This document shows positions 1 through 5,693 of a stretch of 17,898 nt of DNA, in pieces; position 1 is the stretch's first letter; each line of letters begins with the position of its first letter. This DNA comes from JBJXGC01 sp046154545 (GTDB lineage: Bacteria; Chloroflexota; Dehalococcoidia; Tepidiformales; Tepidiformaceae), in assembly GCA_046154545.1 (NCBI GenBank), contig JBJXGC010000004.1:1-17898 (forward strand). Reading direction: 5' to 3'. The position numbers and the translations under genes are program-made. The notes beneath the pieces are model-generated. The model saw only the letters and a list, made by a program, of their open reading frames with translations. It searched no databases and had not been told where the DNA came from.

Positions 1-126
1 ATCGAGCCCTACGTTTACGTGGTCGACAAGACGGGCATCATCTACAACCGCTGGGAAGGCCCCGTCGCCCGCAACATCATGGAGCAGAGCGTGAAGGACG
101 TGGCGGAGGGGAAGACGTTCAAGTAG
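1..126 (+). CDS. Thioredoxin/peroxiredoxin-like protein, C-terminal fragment
   Basis: The window opens inside a plus-strand reading frame that ends at TAG 124-126, giving 41 residues. The piece starts IEPYVYVVDKTGIIYNRWEG, a strand-turn-strand pattern typical of the end of the thioredoxin fold in redoxin/AhpC/TlpA-like proteins, where 'vvDk.G.i...w.G' precedes a final helix (here roughly residues 21-37). The catalytic CxxC or peroxidatic Cys would lie upstream and cannot be seen, so the subclass and activity are open. The stop codon is the first TAG of a heptad repeat (124-152). Family assignment rests on a short stretch only. Confidence 0.5.
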   Translation: MEPYVYVVDKTGIIYNRWEGPVARNIMEQSVKDVAEGKTFK

Positions 127-152
127 CTGCTAGCTTCTAGCTGTTAGCTATC
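124..152 (+). repeat. TAGCTNY heptad repeat, copy 1 (forward)
   Basis: TAG recurs at 124, 131, 138 and 145, each exactly 7 bases apart, giving the units TAGCTGC, TAGCTTC, TAGCTGT and TAGCTAT. The first TAG is the stop codon of the redoxin-like gene. The four TAGs cover all three forward frames. No inverted partner is visible before base 260. Related copies lie around grpE (11804-11831, 11883-11914, 12416-12442, 12483-12513). Confidence 0.8.
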
Positions 153-259
153 TGTCGGCTCGCCAGGTCGAGCGCCTCCACAGTACCCCGATCTCATGGG
201 AGGGGTCACGGCCCGCCGTGCCTGGTGAATGCATGCCGCACCGTAGTCACCCGAGGCGG

Positions 260-1084
260 TCACACCAGCGCCCGGGCCAGCCGTTCCAACTCCGCCACCA
301 CCCCGGCCCGCGAGCCCGGACGCGCGCGCTCCATCGCCAGGTGCTTGTCGAGGAACAGGAACGCCAAGTATCGGAACGCCGCTTCGGTCTTCGGTGGTGT
401 GGAGCCGTAGCCCGCCACGATGTCCGCCAGGTTGGCGCGCCGGTCGCGGCCTGTGCAGGCGACCGCGAGTTGGGCCACGTCCCAGCCGGCCGGGCCGTCG
501 AAGCCGATCGGGTCGAGGGCGATCAGGCGGTCGACGACCAAGATGTTCGCCGGGACGGTGTCGCCGTGGAGCATCACCGCCTCGGCCGGGTCGTAGTCCG
601 TGAGGTCGCGGGCTGCGCGACGCGCCGCTTCAAGCATCGGCTCGGGGAGTGAGCCGGAGAAGTCGCGCTCGACCCACTCGGCCGAGGCGCGTTCCGTGAT
701 CGGCATGAGGCCGTCCAGCGCGGCGACGCCGTGAAGGACGCGCAGCATGTCGCCGCAGCGGCGAAGGAGCGGGCCTATGTCGTCCGCCGCATCTTCCAGC
801 GTGACCCCATCGACCCACCGGCAGGTGAACGTGTCCTCGCCGTAGACGTTGAGCCCGCCGGCCGTGTAGCCAGTGCCCTCCCAGGCCCGGAGGATGCGCG
901 TCTCGCCGTGCCCACGCAGCCCTGAGCCGCGCTTGAGGAAACGGTGTTCGCCAGCCGCGTCCCTGACGTGCGCGAGAAAGCGTGAGCCGCCATCCGGCAC
1001 GGCGATCTGTGCGACGACGGTGAGACCATGGCTCGCGCAGAACTCCGCCAGCTCCGCTTCGGCACTATCGTCCGCCCGGTTCAC
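260..1084 (-). CDS. APH-family phosphotransferase (aminoglycoside/streptomycin 6-kinase-like)
   Basis: A 274-residue kinase-fold phosphotransferase. The catalytic loop is HGDTVPAN at residues 173-180 (Asp175 the expected base, Asn180 the metal ligand), followed by LIALDPIGFDGPAGWDVAQL (186-205), where the DP of 'LDP' is the second metal site. This 'DPxGxxG...D' form is closest to the APH(6)/StrB-like group from memory. Lys51 in FLKRG is the likely ATP-anchoring lysine. I start it at GTG 1084, which overlaps the upstream transporter's stop as GTGA, a coupling arrangement. The same frame is open to 1531, but that 149-residue extension lies antisense to the transporter and is Arg/Pro/Gly-rich, a shadow. 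The substrate is unknown; a metabolite kinase is as likely as a resistance enzyme. Confidence 0.85.
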   Translation of the reverse strand: MNRADDSAEAELAEFCASHGLTVVAQIAVPDGGSRFLAHVRDAAGEHRFLKRGSGLRGHGETRILRAWEGTGYTAGGLNVYGEDTFTCRWVDGVTLEDAADDIGPLLRRCGDMLRVLHGVAALDGLMPITERASAEWVERDFSGSLPEPMLEAARRAARDLTDYDPAEAVMLHGDTVPANILVVDRLIALDPIGFDGPAGWDVAQLAVACTGRDRRANLADIVAGYGSTPPKTEAAFRYLAFLFLDKHLAMERARPGSRAGVVAELERLARALV

Positions 1085-2049
1085 CGGTGATTCGCGGCGT
1101 GCGCTTCCGGTACCGCCACGGCCGGGGCGTGGGCACGGTGCCCGGGGTCGGCGAGGGCGTCCGGGAATTCGCAGCAGGCCATCGCCTCGTGCAGTTCGTG
1201 CGTCTCCGCCTGAAGGGTGACGTGGCCGATGCCGTGGCGCTCCTTGAGGACGCTTGCCAGCGAGGCGATCGCCCGCTCCGAGCCGGTCATGGAGTCGACT
1301 TCGACGTGGGCGCTGAGGGCGAGGAAGCTCGGCGCCAGGGACCAGACGTGCAGGTCGTGGAGGGCGTTCACGCCCTCGATCGCCGTCGCTGAGGCGACGA
1401 TTTCGTCCGTGTTCACGCCCGGCGGCACCCCTTCCAGGAGGATGGCGACCGCCTGACGGAGCAGCGAGATCGCCCGCGGCACGACCAGCGCCCCGACCGC
1501 GAGGCTGACGATGATGTCGATCGGCGTCCATCCCCAGACGAAGAGCACGGCCCCGGCCACGAGCACCCCGACCGAGCCCAGCGCGTCGAACGCGACCTCG
1601 AGACGGGCCGCGCGTGCGCCCATGTTCTGGTGCGAATGGGTCGCGAGCAGGCGCAGCACGACGACGTTGAGGGCGAGCCCGGCGGAGCCGGTGATGAACA
1701 CGGGCAGGGCCGAGATCTCCGGTTCGCTGCCGATGCGGCTGATCGACTCGGAGACGATGTAGCCGGCGAGGCCCAGCATCAGGCCCACCTGGAGGGGGAC
1801 GGCGAGGACCTCCGCCCGGGCGTACCCGTAGGTCCGGCGGAGGTCGGAGGGCCGCCTGCTGACCGCCGCCGCCGCCAGGGCGAGGACGAGGCTGGCCGAA
1901 TCCACGAGCATATGGCCGGCATCCGAGATGAGCGCCAGCGAGCCGCTGAAGAAGCCGACGGCGACCTCGACCACGGCGAAGGTCAGCGTCACCGCCAAGG
2001 AGAGGCCGAGCACGCGGACAGTGCTCCGGCCGTGGTCGTCATGTGCCAT
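1081..2049 (-). CDS. Cation diffusion facilitator (CDF) metal/proton antiporter
   Basis: A 322-residue membrane protein of the CDF (ZitB/CzcD) family, expected to export Zn2+ or a related divalent cation in exchange for protons. About six hydrophobic segments span residues 11-205, followed by a cytoplasmic domain with HDLHVWSLAPSFLALSAHVEVD (231-252), the family's hallmark. TM2 has the metal-site pair His46/Asp50 in DAGHMLVD. In TM5 the usual His is Glu151, with Asp155 (LEVAFDALGS). The C-terminus has Cys292-Cys293 and several His. The start is ATG 2049; an earlier in-frame start at 2154 would add a 35-residue tail atypical of the family. A TACACT box ends 6 bases before the ATG and no Shine-Dalgarno is seen, suggesting a leaderless message. 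It is coupled to the downstream phosphotransferase by GTGA. Confidence 0.92.
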   Translation of the reverse strand: MAHDDHGRSTVRVLGLSLAVTLTFAVVEVAVGFFSGSLALISDAGHMLVDSASLVLALAAAAVSRRPSDLRRTYGYARAEVLAVPLQVGLMLGLAGYIVSESISRIGSEPEISALPVFITGSAGLALNVVVLRLLATHSHQNMGARAARLEVAFDALGSVGVLVAGAVLFVWGWTPIDIIVSLAVGALVVPRAISLLRQAVAILLEGVPPGVNTDEIVASATAIEGVNALHDLHVWSLAPSFLALSAHVEVDSMTGSERAIASLASVLKERHGIGHVTLQAETHELHEAMACCEFPDALADPGHRAHAPAVAVPEAHAANHR

Positions 2050-2061
2050 CAGACCAGTGTA
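2050..2061 (-). promoter_or_regulatory. Putative leaderless -10 box for CDF gene
   Basis: Read on the minus strand, TACACT (2061-2056) is followed by six bases and then the ATG at 2049. A start of transcription 7 bases after the hexamer would fall on the A of ATG. No clear -35 hexamer is visible at 16-18 bases, so this is a -10-only inference. Confidence 0.35.
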
Positions 2062-2173
2062 GCTGCCGGCGCCCGGGACGCGCGTCGCGGGACGTTGTTC
2101 TGGACCTGTGACCGCGCTTCTCACAGCCAACGCGGCGCCCCACAGAAAGGGCATCCGTGCGCCGAATCGCCCA

Positions 2174-2207
2174 TGGTATGCTCGACTACAGCGAACCGCG
2201 CAGGAGG
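2174..2207 (+). promoter_or_regulatory. Extended -10 promoter and ribosome site for vapBC
   Basis: TGG followed by TATGCT (2174-2182) forms an extended -10 element. AGGAGG (2202-2207) stands 6 bases before ATG 2214, a textbook Shine-Dalgarno that fixes the antitoxin start. No convincing -35 is seen. Confidence 0.5.
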
Positions 2208-2213
2208 AATCGC

Positions 2214-2468
2214 ATGGCCACGTTCACGGTCCGAGGGCGGATCACGCCGGACCGCCGCCTTGAGGTACAGCTTCCGCCAGACACGCCGGAAGGGGACGCC
2301 GTGGTAACTGTCTCGGTTGAGGGCGAGGATGTCCCTCCACTCGGGAGTCCTGAACGTATTCTAGCGACTCATCGCAGAATTCATAGCCAACCGGACCGGA
2401 CCTACCGTTCGAAGGAGGACATCGATCGAACCCTCAAGGAAGAACGCGATTCGTGGGGAGAGGCGTAG
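2214..2468 (+). CDS. VapB-like antitoxin (small, unclassified)
   Basis: An 84-residue acidic-tailed protein beginning MATFTVRGRITPDRRLEVQL. The N-terminal half reads as short beta strands with an AbrB/SpoVT-like or DUF104-like flavour ('..G.i..d..l...LP.d.peG...V.V'). The C-terminal half, about residues 45-84, is a charged helix rich in E/D/R/K, the usual toxin-neutralising tail. The AGGAGG at 2202-2207 sets the start; an in-frame alternative at 2157 would bypass it. The stop TAG (2466-2468) directly abuts the GTG start of the PIN gene. Function is inferred mainly from pairing with the PIN-domain gene. The exact antitoxin family is uncertain. Confidence 0.75.
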   Translation: MATFTVRGRITPDRRLEVQLPPDTPEGDAVVTVSVEGEDVPPLGSPERILATHRRIHSQPDRTYRSKEDIDRTLKEERDSWGEA

Positions 2469-2918
2469 GTGCTGGTTTACCTCGACACGTGCCTCGTCAT
2501 CTACCTGGTGGAGGCGGCTGAGCCCTGGCGAAGCCGCATCGCTGAGCTGATCGACGCGACCAACGGGCTTCGATTCCTCGTGACGGACCTCGTGCGGATG
2601 GAATGTCTCGTCGTTCCCTACCGTTCAGGTGATTCGAAGCTCGTCGCTGATTTCGAGCAGCAACTCCTTGAGTTTCAACAAGCGCCCATCCGTTCCTCGA
2701 CTTTCGATCTTGCCGCGCACATCCGTGCCGATCACGGCCTGAAGACGCCCGACGCTCTCCACCTCGCAGCTGCCCTGGAGTCCGGCTGCGGAGAGCTCGG
2801 ACGAACGACGATCGGTTTGCCCGCGCAGGAGCGCAGATCACCGTTCGCCAGGTGGTGTAGTCGCGGCCCACGGCGGCCGCGGGAGTGCCCACTGATGCCC
2901 GGCGTGTCGTGGGCCTGA
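2469..2918 (+). CDS. vapC: VapC-type PIN-domain ribonuclease, C-terminus apparently frameshifted
   Basis: The PIN fold is clear: LVYLDTC with Asp6, MEC with Glu45, and TPDALHLAAALESGCGEL with Asp95 (residues 94-110), three of the four acidic residues of VapC RNases. After Leu110 the open frame continues with unrelated sequence (GRTTIGLPAQERR...) to 2918, 149 residues in all. Restoring one base between 2798 and 2799 gives L-W-TNDDRFARAG...VRQVV and a stop at 2858-2860, exactly the conserved VapC ending with its fourth acidic 'TND' motif and a normal length of 130 residues. The gene is therefore either a recent one-base-deletion pseudogene or carries a sequence error. It starts at GTG 2469 immediately after the antitoxin stop, so the two form an operon. 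Confidence 0.85.
   Translation: MLVYLDTCLVIYLVEAAEPWRSRIAELIDATNGLRFLVTDLVRMECLVVPYRSGDSKLVADFEQQLLEFQQAPIRSSTFDLAAHIRADHGLKTPDALHLAAALESGCGELGRTTIGLPAQERRSPFARWCSRGPRRPRECPLMPGVSWA
2862..2881. terminator. GC hairpin between convergent genes
   Basis: Arms CGCGGCC (2862-2868) and GGCCGCG (2875-2881) with a 6-base loop lie just past the expected vapC stop (2860) and downstream of the convergent membrane protein gene. There is no T tract, so an intrinsic terminator is only a possibility. Confidence 0.3.
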
Positions 2919-2968
2919 GCGACAGCGCCGGGCAGTGTTCGTAAGCCCGCGACCGCGGTGGGTCGCCA

Positions 2969-3334
2969 CTACCGGTTCTCGCCGCCCTCCAGCTTCAGAA
3001 GCCGGCCCGCGACGTAACATCCGAACGCCGCTACCAACGTCAGTAGCACCAACGCCAGGACCGCGCCCACGATGACCGAGACCACCCGTTCCGCCTCGGC
3101 CCCCAGGCCGACCCAGGCCGCCCCCGTCGCGCCCGCTGCCAGCGAGGTCACCATGCCGTTCGCCACGAAGGTATCGCGGTGGCCGCCGGAGAGGAGGAGT
3201 GCGGACCCGGCCGGCAGGGCAACGAAGACGGCGATCAGGACCAGCGATGGCAGGACCAGCAGCGCCCCACTCGCGACCGTCGCGAAGAGCAGGGCCGCGA
3301 CGATCGCGCGGAGGACGGAGTGCCGGGGCTTCAT
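2969..3334 (-). CDS. Small integral membrane protein, unknown family
   Basis: A 121-residue protein with a basic N-terminus (MKPRHSVLR) and about four hydrophobic segments near residues 9-32, 33-49, 58-76 and 84-110, ending in a charged tail KLEGGENR. The N-in signature (KPRHxxxR before the first segment) fits an inner-membrane protein. I recognise no family; short 4-TM proteins of this kind are common and undescribed. Upstream on the minus strand TACGTT (3347-3342) lies 7 bases before the ATG with no Shine-Dalgarno, another possible leaderless start. It is divergent from the AarF-like kinase gene and separated from vapC by about 50-110 bases, in which a GC hairpin (2862-2881) is visible. Confidence 0.65.
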   Translation of the reverse strand: MKPRHSVLRAIVAALLFATVASGALLVLPSLVLIAVFVALPAGSALLLSGGHRDTFVANGMVTSLAAGATGAAWVGLGAEAERVVSVIVGAVLALVLLTLVAAFGCYVAGRLLKLEGGENR

Positions 3335-3429
3335 CGTTGTGAACGTACGTCGGAGCGCTGTTCCGGTCTCGCGGCGCCCGGGGGAAGCGGCCGACTGCGC
3401 CTTCCCGTCCCGTATGCGAAGGTGAAGGC

Positions 3430-4863
3430 ATGGAGAACCGCCAGCGGACGGCCGTTATGTACGAGGCGCCGATCCCCATAGAACTGCCCCGGCCTGGCCT
3501 GCAGCTCGTCCTCCGGCGCGGCGCCAGTACCCTCGCCGCGGCAGGCGCCGAGGGCGCTCTCTACATCGCAGGCAAGCTCGCGCGCCGTAGCGACCGCACG
3601 GTCGCCCGCGCGGCCAGGCGGACGTTCGAGCGGCTGGGCGCGACCTACGTGAAGTTCGGCCAGGCCGTCGCCTCCTCGCCCGCCATGATCCCGCCCGCCA
3701 TCGCCGAGGAGTTTCGGAGCTGTCTCGACAAGGGGCCGCCCGTGCCCTGGGCGCAGGTCAGGGAGATCGTCCAGGAGGACCTGGGCGCGCCGGTGGACAC
3801 GCTCTTCGCCGCTTTCGACAGGCGCCCCCATGCGGCCGCTTCGATCGCCGTCGTCCATCGCGCCCGCCTGCACGACGGACGGGAGGTCGCGGTCAAGGTC
3901 CTGCGGCCGGGCATGGCCTCGGTCGTCGCCGCCGACCTCCAGGTGATGGAGCCGTTCGCCCGCTTCCTCGCCCGCCAGGGCATCGGCGAGGCGGGGAACG
4001 CCGTCGCCTACCTGGTCGGCCTCCGCACCCAGATCGCGGAGGAGCTCGACCTCCGGAACGAGGTGCGGACGATGGCCCACTTCCGCGCCCTCTTCCAGGC
4101 CTACGGGCTCGAGCGGCTCGTCATCCCCGAGGTCCACGCCGCGCTCTGCGGGCCGCGCGTCCTGACCATGGAGTACATCGACGGGGCGCCCATCGACGAC
4201 CTGGCGAAGGCCCGCGAGTACGGCGTCGATCCCCGGCCGCTCGTCCGCGAGCTGCTCCGGGCCTGGGTGCTGACCGCCCTCCGCTCGGCCGTCTTCCACG
4301 CCGACATCCACGCCGGCAACCTCTTCCTGATGAAAGACGGCCGCCTCGCCATGCTCGACTGGGGCATCGTCGCCCGGCTGGACGCGGATTCGCAGGAGCT
4401 CTTCCGGGCGCTCTGCGAGTCGGCCCTCGGCCGCGAAGAGGCCTGGGACGTGGTCACGCGCCACATCATCCGGGCCCAGGGCGTCCTCCTCCAGGAGGGC
4501 TTCGCCATGAGTGACGACGACGTGAAGGGGATGGTCCGCATGTTCATGGAACCCATCCTCACGAAGCCGATGAAGGATGTGAGCATGGGCGCGCTCTTCA
4601 TGAGCCCGGAGCAGGCGCGCGAGCTGAACCACGGCGAGGCTGCTCCGAAGCGGTCGCTCCGCGAACGCTGGCGCCAGAACCGGGTGATCGCCCGGGCCTT
4701 TCGCAAGGCGATGAAGGCCGGCCACTTCGAAGAGGAGGTCCAGCGCCAGACCTTTCTCGCGGCCAAGCAGCTCATCTACCTCGAACGCTACGGCCGGATG
4801 TACACCCCGGACGAAGCGCTGCTGGGGGACAAAGCCTTCCTGGAGATGGTGCTGGGCGAGTGA
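3430..4863 (+). CDS. AarF/UbiB (ABC1/ADCK) atypical kinase-like protein
   Basis: A 477-residue member of the AarF/UbiB family. Visible motifs in order: the family-specific KFGQ at 75-78 (ATYVKFGQAVAS), the Ala-rich nucleotide loop around 135-138 (AAAS), Lys156 in VAVKVLRPG, a Glu-rich helix EELDLRNE (204-211), MEYIDG (247-252), the catalytic HADIHAGN (290-297), and LDWG (309-312) in place of DFG. UbiB relatives assist isoprenoid-quinone or lipid metabolism as ATPase/kinase-like proteins, often membrane-attached. This one lacks an obvious C-terminal pair of TM helices and has a family-atypical basic C-terminal region (about 400-440). The start ATG 3430 is preceded by GAAGGTGAAGG, a good ribosome site. 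No quinone gene lies nearby, so the substrate is open. Confidence 0.9.
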   Translation: MENRQRTAVMYEAPIPIELPRPGLQLVLRRGASTLAAAGAEGALYIAGKLARRSDRTVARAARRTFERLGATYVKFGQAVASSPAMIPPAIAEEFRSCLDKGPPVPWAQVREIVQEDLGAPVDTLFAAFDRRPHAAASIAVVHRARLHDGREVAVKVLRPGMASVVAADLQVMEPFARFLARQGIGEAGNAVAYLVGLRTQIAEELDLRNEVRTMAHFRALFQAYGLERLVIPEVHAALCGPRVLTMEYIDGAPIDDLAKAREYGVDPRPLVRELLRAWVLTALRSAVFHADIHAGNLFLMKDGRLAMLDWGIVARLDADSQELFRALCESALGREEAWDVVTRHIIRAQGVLLQEGFAMSDDDVKGMVRMFMEPILTKPMKDVSMGALFMSPEQARELNHGEAAPKRSLRERWRQNRVIARAFRKAMKAGHFEEEVQRQTFLAAKQLIYLERYGRMYTPDEALLGDKAFLEMVLGE

Positions 4864-4935
4864 GGGACCTGGGCCGCGGATTGGCTGCGCGGACCCGGAA
4901 GGACGCAGGCTTTTCGGTGGACGACTTCATCGCGC

Positions 4936-5088
4936 TCAGATAGGCGGCGGCCCGGGGCGGCTCGGCGCCAGCCGATACTTCTTGTTGCGCTTGCCCGGCT
5001 GCAGCGCCTCGACCCGGCCGAGCAGCGACCAGGTGAAGTAGCCGTCGTACTCGGGGAGTTGGAGTGCGAAGCCGGCCGCCCGCTGCAT
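4936..5088 (-). pseudogene. 3'-end remnant of unknown gene, left copy (18-nt shorter)
   Basis: A minus-strand frame of 50 residues ending at TGA 4936. Its core, YDGYFTWSLLGRVEALQPGK followed by RNKKYRL, is nearly identical to the fragment at 5548-5691, but lacks six residues (VALTLD), an exact in-frame 18-base loss. It looks like the last strand-helix-strand of a winged-helix-like domain. No N-terminal part is present, so I call it a gene remnant rather than a working gene. The family is not recognised. Together with the right copy it brackets hicBA. Confidence 0.45.
4970..5047. repeat. Direct repeat, left copy flanking hicBA
   Basis: Starts AGCCGATACTTCTTG and ends GAAGTAGCCGTCG. By hand alignment 75 of 78 positions match 5558-5653, apart from one 18-base gap after CGGCCG. 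It has the same orientation as the right copy. The repeat corresponds to the shared 3' coding remnant on the minus strand. Confidence 0.8.
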
Positions 5089-5111
5089 GCCGTAGAATCG
5101 ATGGCATGCAG
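5083..5111. promoter_or_regulatory. Perfect 9-bp inverted repeat over hicB -10/start, candidate operator
   Basis: CTGCATGCC (5083-5091) and GGCATGCAG (5103-5111) are exact inverted arms around an 11-base centre. The centre contains TAGAAT (5093-5098), a good -10 box ending 7 bases before the hicB ATG at 5106, and the right arm covers the start codon. This is the geometry of a self-repressing toxin-antitoxin operator. No -35 or Shine-Dalgarno is evident, so the message may be leaderless. Confidence 0.55.
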
Positions 5112-5315
5112 TTGACGATAGAGACGGAGCAGGAAGACGACGGCCGCTGGATCGCCGAAGTCCAGGAGATCCCGGGCGCCATGGTCTATGCGGATTCGCG
5201 CGAAGCAGCCCTGCGCAACGTGCAGGCACTCGCCCTGCGAGTTCTGTCGGAGCGGATCGAGCTTGGCGAGGCGGGACCCTCGGGGCTTATCCAGCTCACA
5301 TTCGTCGCCGCGTGA
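5106..5315 (+). CDS. hicB: HicB-like antitoxin (short form)
   Basis: A 69-residue protein whose first half matches the degenerate RNase-H-like HicB fold: MQLTIETEQEDDGRWIAEVQ, then EIPGAMVYADSREAALRNVQ (residues 21-40), the 'e.pG....g.t..eA..n...a' pattern. It ends at residue 69 with no room for the C-terminal helix-turn-helix or ribbon-helix-helix seen in long HicB proteins, so DNA binding, if any, would need another partner. The ATG at 5106 follows TAGAAT by 7 bases and sits within an inverted repeat; an upstream in-frame start at 5064 would give a non-family N-terminus. Its stop overlaps the hicA start (GTGA), giving the reversed order antitoxin-toxin. Confidence 0.85.
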   Translation: MQLTIETEQEDDGRWIAEVQEIPGAMVYADSREAALRNVQALALRVLSERIELGEAGPSGLIQLTFVAA

Positions 5316-5524
5316 GTGACTGGCGCAGCGTCTCGGCGCGCGAACTGCTGACGGCTTTGACGCGCGCCGGATGGACACTTAAGCGTCAGAGCGGGTCGCA
5401 CCGGGTCTTGTCCCGGCCAGGCTGGGCCGACTTCGTGTTCGCCTTTCACGACCGCGAGGAGATCGGCCCACGCATGCTCGCCCGCATCCCCCGGCGGACC
5501 GGTCTCAGCCCGGACGACCTGTAG
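5312..5524 (+). CDS. hicA: HicA-like mRNA interferase toxin
   Basis: A 70-residue protein with the double-stranded-RNA-binding-like HicA fold. 'ARELLTALTRAGWTLKRQSG' (residues 9-28) is followed by SHRVLSRPG with His30, the catalytic histidine of the 'GSH' motif, and the C-terminal segment ends ML.RI.RRTGLSPDDL, matching the usual 'g.l..ilr..gls.eel' ending. HicA cleaves mRNA independently of ribosomes until bound by HicB. The start is GTG 5312 inside the hicB stop (GTGA), so translation is coupled. All parts look intact, so the module is probably functional. Confidence 0.87.
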   Translation: MSDWRSVSARELLTALTRAGWTLKRQSGSHRVLSRPGWADFVFAFHDREEIGPRMLARIPRRTGLSPDDL

Positions 5525-5547
5525 GCCCGACCTGGTATCCGAGGCGG

Positions 5548-5691
5548 TCACCCGGCGAGCCGGTACTTCTTGTTGCGCTTCCCCGGCTGCAGCGCCTCGA
5601 CCCTGCCGTCCAGCGTCAGGGCGACCAGCAGCGACCAGGTGAAGTAGCCGTCGCCCTGGTTCTTAAGCGACGAAACCGCCACCCTGGCACA
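5548..5691 (-). pseudogene. 3'-end remnant of unknown gene, right copy
   Basis: A minus-strand frame of 47 residues bounded upstream by an in-frame TAG (5694-5692) and ending at TGA 5550-5548. The shared core reads GDGYFTWSLLVALTLDGRVE then ALQPGKRNKKYRLAG. It retains the six residues missing in the left copy. Its upstream end runs into the methyltransferase start on the other strand, so the 5' part of the gene is gone. Family unknown. Confidence 0.45.
5558..5653. repeat. Direct repeat, right copy flanking hicBA
   Basis: Same-orientation partner of 4970-5047, 96 bases long because of an extra TCCAGCGTCAGGGCGACC (18 bases) in the middle; outside it only three mismatches are seen. The two copies enclose about 510 bases containing the operator and hicBA, as expected of a module gained or duplicated between repeats. 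Confidence 0.8.
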
Positions 5692-5693
5692 CT

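Noticed and set aside
1085..1531. A 149-residue N-terminal extension of the phosphotransferase
   Set aside because: It is antisense-frame overlap with the CDF gene, Arg/Pro/Gly-rich and without motifs; the GTG at 1084 gives a normal family start coupled to the CDF stop.
3331..4725. A 464-residue minus-strand open frame opposite the AarF-like kinase
   Set aside because: A GC-rich shadow: low-complexity H/R/D/G-rich sequence with no motif, while the plus strand has every AarF signature.
4860..4943. A 27-residue GTG frame overlapping the AarF stop (ends DAGFSVDDFIALR)
   Set aside because: The GTGA overlap is suggestive, but there is no ribosome site, no family match and it is too short to defend as a gene.
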